This document shows, piece after piece, positions 1 through 9,289 of a stretch of 34,070 nt of DNA. The stretch is from Thermodesulfobacteriota bacterium. GTDB lineage: Bacteria > Desulfobacterota > Anaeroferrophillalia > Anaeroferrophillales > Tharpellaceae. A model generated the notes under the pieces. It was not told the DNA's origin. It did not search any database and saw only the letters and a program-made list of their open reading frames with translations. The stretch is from positions 1 through 34,070 of the forward strand of contig JANTGZ010000015.1 in assembly GCA_024762675.1 (NCBI GenBank), given 5' to 3'. Numbering within the stretch: position 1 is the first letter of the stretch; every line of letters begins with the position of its first letter. The translations under genes and the position numbers were made by a program.

Positions 1-1370
1 TCGGAAGGTGAGAGATCGCGCCATTGCGCCCGCCACGAGGTTGCAGTGCTGCCTTTGAGGGTAAGCTTTAAATGGCCCTGGCTGTCAGGTGATTGATCTG
101 TGTTGAAATTAAGTTCGGTTTTGATCGTTGCCGCTTCCAGATCTTTTACCAAAACGAGTTTTCCTTTCTCAAGATCGAGGGCCCAGTGGTCGTCAAAACC
201 GGTAATGCCGGGGGCCGGTTTATTGGTTGAAAAGAGGAAGAATTCACCCCCGCTTTCGACCAATGCCGTATCCCACCAGCCGGGATAGGGCAGATCGGCA
301 AACTTATTAAAGAGGTGGTTTTGACGGTTGGCCAGGAGGATGTGAGCTTCTTGTTTTTGCAGGCGTAGTTGAGTGGCAAAAAGCAGAGCCAGGTCACAAT
401 TTTTGCCATACCCAAGACGTCTGGTTTCCGCAGGGCTCTGGATTTTAAAATCGGTCTCTTGAAAAGATAACGTATAGGTTGTCAGATCGCGAATTTGTCG
501 AAATAGTTGATGGCTGATCGGGCTTGCAGTTTTTTGCTGTGGCCGAAATAATTCTTCACTCTTTTCCGCGGCCGCCTTTTTAAAAAAAGAATTAAAAAAA
601 TCAGCTACCTGTCGCCAGTTGTTAAAGCTGCTAATAAAGAGGCAAAACCCCTGTTCAGCCATCCCTGGAGTCCATCTTTCCGGCGTCATGGCGGGAATCT
701 TTTCTCCCCTCCAGTGGTACCTTGTCAGTTTATCTCCAATTTTATCTTGTTTGAATTCAAGATTCAAATGGTCTGGAGATCGGTATTGCAGTGCTAACGA
801 GGTCGGACAGTCGATGATGACCTCTTTGTTGATAATCGGATCGTAGAGGCGAAAATGCTCCTCACACCAGAAACCGACTTTCGCCGTCACCTCAAGCTCA
901 ATTTCGATCTCGCTGCCCGGTTCGACTGCCGGCAAACTGACGACCATCTGACGGCTTTTTGAGTAGATTGAGACCTCACTGTTCCATGGGGCCGGAATGT
1001 CGTGAATCTCTTCGTTTTTGACCTCTACAATTTCATTTCCTGTGGTTATCGTTTGTCCCTTGAGCAGTTTGACACTTTGCCGGTCCTGGTTGTAGGTGAA
1101 TTTGAAATCGGCGTGCTCTTTCTTCCCCTTATAGGTCAGGATGCGGCGTTTGACATAGAGATGCAGTTTGTAGGAGCCGTCAGCCGCCACCGTGTAGTGT
1201 TTTCTTATTTTAAGATTTACGGTATCGGCACCGGCCGTAAGTGCGGCCGCCGTTTCATCGCTGGCGGCGGCTGGACGGCCACATGAAAGCAGGAGAGTGC
1301 AAATAACCAACACCCAGAACAAAACTGGTGATATATAAATTTTCTTTAAATTCTCTCTTGAAATAGTCAT
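1..1370 (-). CDS. DUF3857/transglutaminase-like lipoprotein, catalytically degenerate, 3' end outside window
   Basis: The minus strand is open from an ATG at 1370 to the left edge (about 456 residues, incomplete); the ORF track misses it because it has no stop here. The start overlaps the stop of the upstream gene as ATGA, so the two are translationally coupled. The N-terminus has a hydrophobic stretch (residues 11-29) ending LLSC, a plausible lipobox. The body resembles the 703-aa neighbour: a beta-rich DUF3857-like part, then a transglutaminase-like part around residues 285-405. Where the neighbour has GVCRDKA, this protein has GKNCDLA, placing Asn324 at the nucleophile position with a Cys one residue later. 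The neighbour's catalytic His is not conserved (PGWWDTA), and only the Asp (ALDL) remains. I infer a paralogue without transglutaminase or protease activity, perhaps a structural partner. The function is unknown. Confidence 0.8.
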   Translation of the reverse strand, partial: MTISRENLKKIYISPVLFWVLVICTLLLSCGRPAAASDETAAALTAGADTVNLKIRKHYTVAADGSYKLHLYVKRRILTYKGKKEHADFKFTYNQDRQSVKLLKGQTITTGNEIVEVKNEEIHDIPAPWNSEVSIYSKSRQMVVSLPAVEPGSEIEIELEVTAKVGFWCEEHFRLYDPIINKEVIIDCPTSLALQYRSPDHLNLEFKQDKIGDKLTRYHWRGEKIPAMTPERWTPGMAEQGFCLFISSFNNWRQVADFFNSFFKKAAAEKSEELFRPQQKTASPISHQLFRQIRDLTTYTLSFQETDFKIQSPAETRRLGYGKNCDLALLFATQLRLQKQEAHILLANRQNHLFNKFADLPYPGWWDTALVESGGEFFLFSTNKPAPGITGFDDHWALDLEKGKLVLVKDLEAATIKTELNFNTDQSPDSQGHLKLTLKGSTATSWRAQWRDLSPS

Positions 1371-3478
1371 TTCGTCTCGGTCTTTTCGCGCTGGTTAAAC
1401 TGCCACTTAATTTCTATTGGGGTTAGTGACTTTTTTTGGTTACGGTTTTGAATGCTGGTCAATGATTGATAATATTGAGGCTCAACTTCGGTTTTTTTCA
1501 AGGCGAAGCGGCGCTCGATGAGCAATTTACTCGGTTTTTCCTGGGTGAACTTTATAGATTGGGAGAAGATTTCATTGTCGATTTCAGTTGTCTCCGGCAG
1601 CAAAAGGGTTTTGGGTGGTTTGTTGAAACTTAGATGTTCACTTAATATAGTAGTATAGGTGTAGCCGAGCTTGAGCGGATAGCGCCGTTTAATCATATCG
1701 GCTTTCCTTAGAATCCAGCGATCGAGTAAGCCCGGGTTTTCCATGAAAGCCAGAGGCTGTAAGAGGCCGGTCGCAGAATTTTCTTGCGAAGTGATAGAGC
1801 TTGAAGGAGTCAGGCCGGTGACTGAAAAATTTCCCGAAAATGTGAAGCTTATGTTGCGGTCAGCCGGGTCGGACCAATTTAGATTGGAAAGTTCAAGGCC
1901 ATTATATTGACTTAAAAAAAATCGTTTAAGAAAATTTTTCTGCTCCTTTCGGCTCTGATTCATCATGATTGAGCGCATCAGGGTATCGTTAAAACCGGTG
2001 CAGCTTCCTGTTATCGTACCGCTAAGTTCTCCAGTAAGAGATAGTTCATCAACGATTTTCAGGGTGAAAGTATTCTCTCTAGGGGGCACCGGCGGAGTCA
2101 GGTCGAGGTCGCCGTTCTGAGAATCGGCAATCAGATAGGAGCACTCTCTCTCATAGTCCGGCAGAAACTGACGGCTGGTCTCCGAAGTCGGATCGAGAAA
2201 ATAGAGGGCTTTGCCATGATCGTCAAGAACCGCGACTATTGCATGGTTAAAATATGGCAGGGGGATCTCTTTGTCGAGTTTGTCGCCGACGCGGATAAGT
2301 ACGGGGGCCGCTTTAAAGCCGGCCAGACGCAGCATGCTTACTAAAAGGGCGGCCTTGTCGCGGCAGACGCCGTGCCGGCGTTCAAAGGTGAGATTAACAT
2401 CGTGGGGTTCAAAGCCGGGGCGTTCACTTTCGCCGCTGACTCCAAGATAGCGGATTTCGCGGGCGACATAGTAGAAGAGGCTGGCCATTCTCTCTTCGGC
2501 GCTTTTCCCGTCAATAAGTTCGGCAACCTTCTTTTTCAGCTCTTCTCCCGGTGTCAGTTTTTTGGCCGCCAAGGTATCGTACCAGGCGGCAATCGCCGGC
2601 CAGTCGGGCAGGGTCGAATAGAGCAGGCGCATCGCCACTCGGCGAAACGAAGGCATCTCCGGTTCGGGAACGATTTGCGGGACTTTGCTGAAGGTCCATG
2701 ACCTGATGGTTTTTGGTCGTTCCCCAGGCAAACGTCTCTTGCGAAAAGTGACGCAGTTCTCAACCTCATCCTTAATCAACCATTTGAGAGGGGTTTGGGC
2801 GGGAGTGGTTACCGTGAAAATGTAAGAGTGGATGGGGATATCATACTGGCCAAGGATCGAACCAAAGATCTGGTCGGCGATGATCGGTTTAAATTGTCTT
2901 TTGTTCAAACGGTAGTGAATTGTGTCGCCCACCTCAAGTCCCGGCAGAAATACCTTCACGATTTTTTGTAGAGGATTATAGATATTCATGCGGCTGTTAC
3001 CAGAGGCCGCTTCTTCGTGGGTATGAGCCGCGATATCAACACGACGGCTCTTGCCGGCCCGAATAATCTCGCAAAGTTCAATCTCCAGTCCACCATAGGC
3101 TTTGTTTACATGAAAACTCAAAACCTCGTGATTGCGTTTGCCTTCTTCGTCAAGTATAGTAAGGTATACATCATCCTGACTTATCTTAAAGCCATCGGCA
3201 TGATATTCAAGATGTTCGATCTCTTGGGCCAGAACCGCATGGGCATAGGGGTAGGTTAAGCGATTGATCTGCTTTAAAAAAAGCGGGGCCTCAGTTACAG
3301 GTAAGTTCTTCTGGCAGTCTTTTGGTTCAGATGCAGCCAAATCTCCGGCCCAACCTGAAGCCGGAAAGACGGGGATGGTAAATGTGAACATGAACAGCAA
3401 CAATAGTCCGGTTCCGGTTGTTATCAATGGGATCGAAATTAATGGCGCGGCTTTGTCAGGCTGATTTTTTTTTAACAT
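1367..3478 (-). CDS. DUF3857 and transglutaminase-like domain protein
   Basis: This 703-aa protein has an N-terminal hydrophobic segment (about 13-40) that could be a signal peptide or anchor, so it probably acts in the periplasm or outer envelope. Residues about 70-280 match the DUF3857 type. Residues about 315-435 match the transglutaminase-like cysteine peptidase superfamily with an apparent triad of Cys372 (GVCRDKA), His412 (YFNHA) and Asp429 (LDPTSE). The C-terminal 250 residues look beta-rich. The family is widespread in Desulfobacterota and Bacteroidota, and its substrate is generally unknown. It is first of a coupled pair with the degenerate paralogue at 1-1370 (4-nt overlap). No clear Shine-Dalgarno precedes the ATG at 3478, so a slightly later start is possible. 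Divergent to the DsrE-like gene. Confidence 0.88.
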   Translation of the reverse strand: MLKKNQPDKAAPLISIPLITTGTGLLLLFMFTFTIPVFPASGWAGDLAASEPKDCQKNLPVTEAPLFLKQINRLTYPYAHAVLAQEIEHLEYHADGFKISQDDVYLTILDEEGKRNHEVLSFHVNKAYGGLEIELCEIIRAGKSRRVDIAAHTHEEAASGNSRMNIYNPLQKIVKVFLPGLEVGDTIHYRLNKRQFKPIIADQIFGSILGQYDIPIHSYIFTVTTPAQTPLKWLIKDEVENCVTFRKRRLPGERPKTIRSWTFSKVPQIVPEPEMPSFRRVAMRLLYSTLPDWPAIAAWYDTLAAKKLTPGEELKKKVAELIDGKSAEERMASLFYYVAREIRYLGVSGESERPGFEPHDVNLTFERRHGVCRDKAALLVSMLRLAGFKAAPVLIRVGDKLDKEIPLPYFNHAIVAVLDDHGKALYFLDPTSETSRQFLPDYERECSYLIADSQNGDLDLTPPVPPRENTFTLKIVDELSLTGELSGTITGSCTGFNDTLMRSIMMNQSRKEQKNFLKRFFLSQYNGLELSNLNWSDPADRNISFTFSGNFSVTGLTPSSSITSQENSATGLLQPLAFMENPGLLDRWILRKADMIKRRYPLKLGYTYTTILSEHLSFNKPPKTLLLPETTEIDNEIFSQSIKFTQEKPSKLLIERRFALKKTEVEPQYYQSLTSIQNRNQKKSLTPIEIKWQFNQREKTETK

Positions 3479-3622
3479 GGTTATTTTTGAGGGCAGGTTC
3501 AGGTCGGCAAGATTGAAGGAAGTCTTGAAAAAGGCAATTTTTTCATGACTTCCTTAAGGCTTATGATATCTTTTAACCATAATCTTTTTTCAAAGTAAAG
3601 ATCAATAAAAAAGGAGAAAATT

Positions 3623-3967
3623 ATGTCTGATCAAAATCATCTCTATATCCTGTGGACCAATGCAGATCCGTTGACAGCCGAAAAGATGGTCTTTATGTAC
3701 GGAGTCAATGCAAAACTGCGAAAATGGTGGCAGGAGGTCACGATTATTATCTGGGGGGCTCCTGCAAGGCTGGTTGCTGAAAATGGAGATGTTCAGAAAA
3801 AGATCACGGAAGCTCTGGATGCCGGGGTTAAGCTCTCGGCCTGTAAAGCTTGTGCCGATCAGCTCGGGGTGACTGACAAGTTGGTGGAGCTGGGAATCGA
3901 AGTAAAGTTCTGGGGGCAACCTCTAACCGAGCTCTTAAAAAGTGACGCCAAACTTTTGACCGTGTAG
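3623..3967 (+). CDS. DsrE-family protein
   Basis: 114 residues, the usual size for stand-alone DsrE/DsrF-like proteins. A first beta strand (LYILWTNAD) is followed by an alpha/beta fold and a cysteine pair in SACKACADQLGV (about residues 72-83), the position of the conserved cysteine in DsrE-type sulfur carriers. Members relay sulfane sulfur or act as small redox proteins in the cytoplasm; this one has no dsrFH or tus partners here, so its role is unassigned. The start is supported by AAGGAG about 7 nt upstream of the ATG. It ends with TAG and is followed by a long non-coding gap. It is transcribed alone, divergent from the DUF3857 gene. Confidence 0.85.
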   Translation: MSDQNHLYILWTNADPLTAEKMVFMYGVNAKLRKWWQEVTIIIWGAPARLVAENGDVQKKITEALDAGVKLSACKACADQLGVTDKLVELGIEVKFWGQPLTELLKSDAKLLTV

Positions 3968-4309
3968 TCGAGAAGTTTCTTCAAGTATCACATGGGCTTT
4001 TTATCATTGCCTTTTTGGGTTTATCAAGAAATTTGTTCACAGCTTGTCCACAGTTGATGTGGATAAGCGGAAAAACTTCTTATATTCTTTATAGATAGAG
4101 CGTACAGTCAGGGTAAGTTGTTGATATTATAGTGGATTATTTTTTTTCGGTGGTCGTCATTTTTAAGTTGACTTTATAATTTCTTAATAATTACAGTAAA
4201 TTAGGAGGCGAATACGGGGAGTTGTCAACAGGTTCAAAGCTTTTTTGGAAGCACTCCGACAGACCTCTTTGATGGTGATTTCAGGAGGCTGTCAACGGGT
4301 AGTATTTTT
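3968..4309. other. Non-coding gap with clustered DnaA-box-like 9-mers
   Basis: A 342-bp gap between two convergent gene ends, with no credible ORF. It holds TTGTTCACA (4033-4041), TTGTCCACA (4044-4052) and, on the minus strand, the perfect DnaA box TTATCCACA (4058-4066). All three lie within 34 bp and are followed by a very AT-rich run at about 4110-4200. This could be a replication-related or DnaA-titrating site. No dnaA, parAB or other origin gene is visible, so the role is not assigned. Confidence 0.4.
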
Positions 4310-5563
4310 TTAAATTATGGGCTCTTGTGAGTCGCTTTTCCTTAAAGCATTGATCCTTGCAAGGAGAGGAGGGTGGCTGTAGTGGAGAAAAACATATAGA
4401 GGATGCGGTGTCAGATTGGCGAGGTTGTCATGCCCCAATTTTTTTAGAGCTTTGATCATCAATTCAGGTTCTCCAGTTGTCTTGGCAGCAAAGGCATCGG
4501 CCTGAAATTCATGATGTCGGGAGAGGGCTTGAAACAGGGGATTCAAGATCATCTCAACCGGGGTAAAGAGAAGGCTGAAAAAGATAAGACCTGAAGCAAT
4601 TGAAGCGTGCTCCATGAAAAAGGCCTGGTAGAGTGCGGGCTGCTTGATAAACCAGCCCAGCAGGAAAAAAATTATGCCCTGATGAATAATAGAAATTGTG
4701 GTCATGGTCAGGATATGTCTCTTTTTGTAGTGGCCGATTTCATGAGCCAGTACCGCGATGAGTTCAGCGATTGAGTGTTGTTTGATCAAGGTATCGTAGA
4801 GAGCTACACGGCGCTGGCGCCCGAAACCGGTAAAAAAGGCATTGCCTTTGCCGGAGCGTTTAGAACCGTCGACAACATAGACCTTCTCCAGCGGGAAGTC
4901 GACCTGACGGCCATAGGCCAGCAGAGCCTCTTTCAGTTCGCCCTCCGGCAGAGGTGTGAATTTATTAAAGAGCGGCATTATCCAGGTGGGTGCGATAAGC
5001 TGGATTCCCAAGGTAAATGAGGCCGCCACCAGCCAGGCGTAGAACCAGGCCAGCTCACCGGTATTCTGAAAGAACCAGATGATACCGCTCAGTAGCGGGG
5101 TGCCAAGGAGCAAAGACAGAAAGACCACTTTGATGCGATCCATGACAAAGGTTTTCCAATTGGTACGATTAAATCCGAAACGTTCTTCAATAACAAAGGT
5201 GCTGTAGAGAGAAAAAGGCAGTCCTATAAGGGTGCGCCCCAACAACAGCAGAGCGATAAAAAGAAGCCCGGAGAAGAGGAGATTATCGGTTCGGGAACGA
5301 CACCATTGATCGATCAGGTTAAAGCCGCCGACAAACCAGAAACTTAAGGTTATTGTTAGAGAGACAGCACTGCTGCACTGTTCCAGGATTGTGTTGGCGC
5401 GAAGATAGTCACGGTTTTTGCGGTAGCTTTTTTCATTAACAAGGTCTGAAAACTCAGCCGGTGGAGTCGCGGTTTGGTTTTTCAGGTTGAGCTGGTCGGC
5501 AAACAGACCTAAAAGGTAATCGCCGACCAGGGCTATCAGAATGATAATAGCGTATTTATTCAT
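4310..5563 (-). CDS. M48-family (Ste24/CAAX prenyl protease-like) membrane zinc metallopeptidase
   Basis: 417 residues with several membrane segments (about 2-20, 65-85, 95-115, 143-165, 172-192, 285-305, 320-340). The zinc motif HEIGH lies at 274-278, and EFQAD at 352-356 supplies the third ligand. The N-terminal membrane part and the GKGNAFFTG motif at about 239 are typical of the M48A (Ste24) family. Bacterial members act in the inner membrane, probably in protein quality control; prenylated substrates are not expected. Full length for the family. No good ribosome-binding site is seen. The gene stands alone, convergent with the DsrE-like gene and divergent from the cupin gene. Confidence 0.92.
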   Translation of the reverse strand: MNKYAIIILIALVGDYLLGLFADQLNLKNQTATPPAEFSDLVNEKSYRKNRDYLRANTILEQCSSAVSLTITLSFWFVGGFNLIDQWCRSRTDNLLFSGLLFIALLLLGRTLIGLPFSLYSTFVIEERFGFNRTNWKTFVMDRIKVVFLSLLLGTPLLSGIIWFFQNTGELAWFYAWLVAASFTLGIQLIAPTWIMPLFNKFTPLPEGELKEALLAYGRQVDFPLEKVYVVDGSKRSGKGNAFFTGFGRQRRVALYDTLIKQHSIAELIAVLAHEIGHYKKRHILTMTTISIIHQGIIFFLLGWFIKQPALYQAFFMEHASIASGLIFFSLLFTPVEMILNPLFQALSRHHEFQADAFAAKTTGEPELMIKALKKLGHDNLANLTPHPLYVFLHYSHPPLLARINALRKSDSQEPII

Positions 5564-5611
5564 TTAGTATAAAACCGGAAACTGGAGTTTTTTCAGAACG
5601 GGATTGTTCGG

Positions 5612-5634
5612 ATGAGCACTTTTACGATGCTCAT
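5612..5634 (+). repeat. Perfect 7-bp stem-loop in the M48/cupin divergent spacer
   Basis: ATGAGCA and TGCTCAT form a perfect 7-bp stem around a 9-nt loop, midway in the 119-bp spacer between the divergent protease and cupin genes. It could be an operator or a 5' UTR structure. No T-tract follows. Confidence 0.4.
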
Positions 5635-5682
5635 AGGTGAATGTCAATCAAATAAGGCATATGGAATAAGGATTGAAACCAA

Positions 5683-6033
5683 ATGCAGATCTTCCGTATC
5701 TATGCAGACGATAAAGGTGAAACCCATTTCGCCAAGGTTGGAATTGAGCTTCATGATGCCGGTGCTATCGGCTTGCTTTCTCCCCTTGAGCCGGCCAGTG
5801 GTATAATCTTTCGTGAAACGGAAGGGGATTACGATTATCAGTGGCACAACGCTCCGCGTCGTCAGTATGTGGTTATCCTGGAAGGTCGAGTAGATTTTAC
5901 AGTTTCGGATGGGGAGTGCAGACGTTTTGGGGCAGGGGATGTAGTTCTGCTTGAGGATGTTTCCGGTAAGGGTCACTACAGCCAGGCCGTTGACGGTGAA
6001 CGAAGGAAATCAATTTTTATCACACTTGATTAG
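5683..6033 (+). CDS. Small cupin-domain protein
   Basis: 116 residues forming one cupin barrel. Motif 1 is degenerate (WHNAPRRQYVVILEG, about 64-78) and motif 2 is in DGECRRFGAGDVVLLEDVSGKGH (about 84-107), retaining the glycine turn and a final His. Metal ligands are therefore incomplete compared with classic cupins, and an enzymatic role cannot be assigned. AAGGAT about 9 nt upstream supports the ATG at 5683. The 5612-5806 ORF in another frame is a shadow. It lies 63 bp upstream of the ABC exporter genes, separated by a REP-like hairpin, and may or may not be co-transcribed with them. Confidence 0.75.
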   Translation: MQIFRIYADDKGETHFAKVGIELHDAGAIGLLSPLEPASGIIFRETEGDYDYQWHNAPRRQYVVILEGRVDFTVSDGECRRFGAGDVVLLEDVSGKGHYSQAVDGERRKSIFITLD

Positions 6034-6045
6034 AAACCCGAATAC

Positions 6046-6074
6046 GTCATGCCGGGCTTGATCCGGCATCCAGT
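6046..6074. repeat. REP-like palindromic element
   Basis: TGCCGG and CCGGCA (6050-6068) form a 6-bp GC-rich stem around gcttgat, within a context beginning GTCATGCCGG and ending CATCCAG. This matches the style of dispersed intergenic palindromes in many Proteobacteria (GTCAT...ATCCAG type). It sits between the cupin and ABC ATPase genes. Only one copy was noticed in the window. Confidence 0.5.
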
Positions 6075-6096
6075 AAATTAAAGAGAAATAGGAATA

Positions 6097-6813
6097 ATGG
6101 TTGAAACTGGAGAAGTGGTTTTTGCGGTTACGGGCCTGAGCAAGGTTTACGATATGGGTGAGATCCAGGTCAGGGCTCTCTCCGGTGTCGATTTGACCTT
6201 GTCAGCCGGCGAGCTGATTGTCTTGTTGGGGCCTTCCGGTAGTGGCAAATCGACTCTGCTCAATATTCTGGGCGGTCTCGATCACCCCAGCGCTGGTTAT
6301 TTCTCCTATAGGGGGCGCGATCTTACTACGGCCACAGATCGAGAATTGACCGATTTTCGCCGCTACCATGTCGGTTTTGTCTTCCAGTTTTACAATCTGA
6401 TCCCAAGCCTGACTGCCCGCGAGAATGTGGCTGCGGTTACTGAGATCGCTAAACAACCGATGACTCCGGAAGAGGCCTTGGCTCTGGTTGGCCTTGAGGA
6501 ACGGCTTGACCATTTTCCCGCGCAACTCTCCGGCGGTGAACAACAGCGGGTAGCAATCGCACGGGCTATTGCCAAAAATCCTGCCGTTTTGCTCTGCGAT
6601 GAGCCGACCGGATCTCTTGATTCCAAGACCGGCAGCGTCGTTCTGGCGGTACTTGAGAAGATCAATCAGGAACTAGGCACGACCACGGTTCTGATCACCC
6701 ACAATGTGGTGATTGCAGCCATGGCCGATCGCGTGATTAAATTGGCCGACGGTCGGGTTGTCGGGATTGAACGTTCAATCGAACGTCTTGCGGCTCGCGA
6801 TCTGAAATGGTAG
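6097..6813 (+). CDS. ABC transporter ATP-binding protein (MacB/LolD type)
   Basis: 238 residues. Walker A GPSGSGKS is at 45-52, signature LSGGEQQR at 144-151, Walker [10 protein letters not shown] at about 164-172, and the H-loop ITH near residue 200. The sequence matches the MacB/LolD/FtsE group of ATPases that work with FtsX-like permeases. It is followed after 42 bp by a double-FtsX permease and then by a HlyD-like adaptor, so the three form an export or envelope-maintenance system powered by this ATPase at the cytoplasmic face. A purine-rich stretch (AGAGAAATAGGAAT) precedes the ATG. The substrate is not predictable. Confidence 0.93.
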   Translation: MVETGEVVFAVTGLSKVYDMGEIQVRALSGVDLTLSAGELIVLLGPSGSGKSTLLNILGGLDHPSAGYFSYRGRDLTTATDRELTDFRRYHVGFVFQFYNLIPSLTARENVAAVTEIAKQPMTPEEALALVGLEERLDHFPAQLSGGEQQRVAIARAIAKNPAVLLCDEPTGSLDSKTGSVVLAVLEKINQELGTTTVLITHNVVIAAMADRVIKLADGRVVGIERSIERLAARDLKW

Positions 6814-6855
6814 AAAAATTCTAATTTTTCTCCTAAGAATTGTAAAAAATCAAAT

Positions 6856-9219
6856 ATGAGAGCCTTAGACCATAAACGTTGGCGAGATTTCTGGAAGATG
6901 CGGGGTCAGGTTCTGGCTATCGGGCTGGTTATTGCTGCCGGCATCGCAATCTATGTGATGTCTCTTTCAACCCTTGACTCCCTGACCTTCACTCGACAGA
7001 CATACTATCGGGATTATCGTTTTGCTGATATCTTTGTCAGTTTAAAGCGGGCACCTTTATCTCTCAAGGAGCGTCTTCAGTCAATTCCCGGGGTTGCTCA
7101 ATTGCGTACTCGAGTGGTAGCCGCTGCTAACCTTACGGTATCCGGTTTTAATGAACCGATAAGCGGTCATCTCATTTCAAGCCCATCAACAGGTACAGCC
7201 TCTCTAAATAGTCTCTATCTGCGTCAAGGGCGTCTGGTCGATCCTGACCGTGATGACGAGGTTGTAATCTGCGAAGCCTTCGCTATGGCTCATGCCTTCA
7301 CTCTCGGAGATACTCTCGCAGCGACTATCAATGGCCGACGCAAAACCCTGCGGATTGTAGGAGTTGCTCTGTCGCCGGAATTTGTCTATCAACTTCAATC
7401 AGGTTCTCTCTTTCCCGATTTCAAGCGTTACGGGATTCTATGGATGGGTCGCAAGGCCCTGGCTACCGCCTACGATATGGACGGCGCTTTTAACGATCTC
7501 CTGGTAAAGTTGGCAACGGGAGCGAGGCCCGAGGAGGTGATCGAGCGTCTTGACCAGCTCCTTGAACCCTATGGCGGACTCGGAGCGTATGGTCGTAAGG
7601 AGCAGGTTTCACACCGCTATCTTTCGGAAGAGTTTCGTCAACTTGAACAGATGGCAACCATTTATCCGACGATCTTTCTCGGGGTGGCTGCCTTTCTCCT
7701 GCAAGTTGTGATCTCGCGTCTGATCACTACCGAAAGAGAGCAGGTCGCCATCTTGAAAGCTTTTGGTTATTATGATCGGGCCATAGCTCTCCACTATCTC
7801 AAACTGGTACTGATGATTGTTGCTGTAGGGGTTGGGGCGGGTCTGGTTGCAGGATATTGGCTCGGTCGTAATATGAGCGAGCTCTATATGGATTACTACC
7901 GTTTTCCCTTTCTCATCTACTTTCTGCATCCTCGCATCGTACTATTTGCGGTTGGGGTGAGTTTGGCAGCGGCCGGACTCGGTGCCGGAGGAGCCCTGCG
8001 GCGAGTAATAAAACTGGCACCGGCGGTGGCTATGCGGCCGGAACCACCGGCGACCTATCGTCCGAGCTGGCCTGAACGCTTAGGTCTTAAGACTTTTTTT
8101 TCACAACCAACCCGGATGATTATCCGCCATCTTGGCCGCCGTCCCTTCAAGGCCATCCTTTCAGTTGTCGGTATCGCTTTGGCCTGTGCCATTCTGATGG
8201 TCGGCAGCATTTTCCAAGACGCGATCGACTATATCGTTGAAGTTCAGTTCGGCCTGGCTCAACGTGAAGATTTGACTGTGACTTTTGTCGAACCCAGCGC
8301 CTATCGCGCCCTGTTGTCGCTTCAGCGACTGCCCGGAGTAGATCATGGAGAACCTTTTCGTGCGGTTCCGGTTCGGCTTCGTTTTCGCCAGCGCCACTAC
8401 CTGACGGCAATAGTCGGGATGCCTGAAGAAAACGTCCTGCACCGTTTGTTGGATGAGGATCTAAAACCTCTGGTGCCGCCGGAGGCCGGGATTGTTTTGA
8501 CTGATCAACTTGGGCATATCCTCAAGGTTAAGCCCGGCGAGCGTCTGACGGTTGAAGTTTTAGAGGGTAAACGTCCGCATCGTCAAGTTACGGTTGCGGC
8601 CCTGACCAAAGAATTTATCGGAGTTTCAGCGTATATGGACCTGGCTTCATTAAATCGTCTCATGCGCGAAGATAACTTGATCTCAGGGGCCTATCTCGCA
8701 GTTGATGAGCCCCATCTGACGAGTATCTACTCAGCTTTGAACGAGATGCCTCGAGTTGCCGGAACCGTGGCCCGCCGTCATGCTATAACCAGTTTTTATG
8801 AGACTATGGCTGAGCAGATGTTAGTGTTCACCCTTTTTGTTATTTTTTTTGCTGGTGTCATCGCTTTTGGTGTGGTTTATAATAGTGCTCGCATAACCTT
8901 GTCGGAGAGGGCCCGGGAACTGGCCAGTCTGCGTATCCTCGGGTTTCGGCGTTTTGAGATCGCCTATATCCTGCTGGGCGAGTTGGCAATTCTGACCTTG
9001 GTTGCCATTCCCTTAGGTTTTCTGTTAGGGTATGGTCTGTGTGCATATATTATCTATTATCTGCAAACCGATCTTTACCGGATTCCGTTGATGGTTGAAC
9101 CCGGCACCTATGCTTTTGCCGCGACCGTGATCATTCTCGCGACGGTGCTTTCGGCCGGATTGGTGGGCTGGCGGGTTCATCGTCTTGACCTGATTGCAGT
9201 CTTAAAAACCAGGGAGTGA
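6856..9219 (+). CDS. ABC transporter permease with two FtsX domains
   Basis: 787 residues, longer than MacB-type permeases because it has two FtsX units: a first membrane helix (about 17-33), a periplasmic domain, a three-helix FtsX block (about 265-390), then a second helix (about 435-455), a second periplasmic domain and a C-terminal FtsX block (about 650-785). This 4+4 helix layout is that of LolCE-fusion or YbbP-like permeases. No clear ribosome-binding site is visible before the ATG, so translation may depend on the upstream ATPase gene. It is the membrane subunit of the three-gene exporter. Confidence 0.9.
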   Translation: MRALDHKRWRDFWKMRGQVLAIGLVIAAGIAIYVMSLSTLDSLTFTRQTYYRDYRFADIFVSLKRAPLSLKERLQSIPGVAQLRTRVVAAANLTVSGFNEPISGHLISSPSTGTASLNSLYLRQGRLVDPDRDDEVVICEAFAMAHAFTLGDTLAATINGRRKTLRIVGVALSPEFVYQLQSGSLFPDFKRYGILWMGRKALATAYDMDGAFNDLLVKLATGARPEEVIERLDQLLEPYGGLGAYGRKEQVSHRYLSEEFRQLEQMATIYPTIFLGVAAFLLQVVISRLITTEREQVAILKAFGYYDRAIALHYLKLVLMIVAVGVGAGLVAGYWLGRNMSELYMDYYRFPFLIYFLHPRIVLFAVGVSLAAAGLGAGGALRRVIKLAPAVAMRPEPPATYRPSWPERLGLKTFFSQPTRMIIRHLGRRPFKAILSVVGIALACAILMVGSIFQDAIDYIVEVQFGLAQREDLTVTFVEPSAYRALLSLQRLPGVDHGEPFRAVPVRLRFRQRHYLTAIVGMPEENVLHRLLDEDLKPLVPPEAGIVLTDQLGHILKVKPGERLTVEVLEGKRPHRQVTVAALTKEFIGVSAYMDLASLNRLMREDNLISGAYLAVDEPHLTSIYSALNEMPRVAGTVARRHAITSFYETMAEQMLVFTLFVIFFAGVIAFGVVYNSARITLSERARELASLRILGFRRFEIAYILLGELAILTLVAIPLGFLLGYGLCAYIIYYLQTDLYRIPLMVEPGTYAFAATVIILATVLSAGLVGWRVHRLDLIAVLKTRE

Positions 9220-9289
9220 TGGCATCCCAGATTTTTTTTACGCCCCTCAGGAAGTCCCTTTGGGGTGCGGATATATCAAGGAGTAGACT

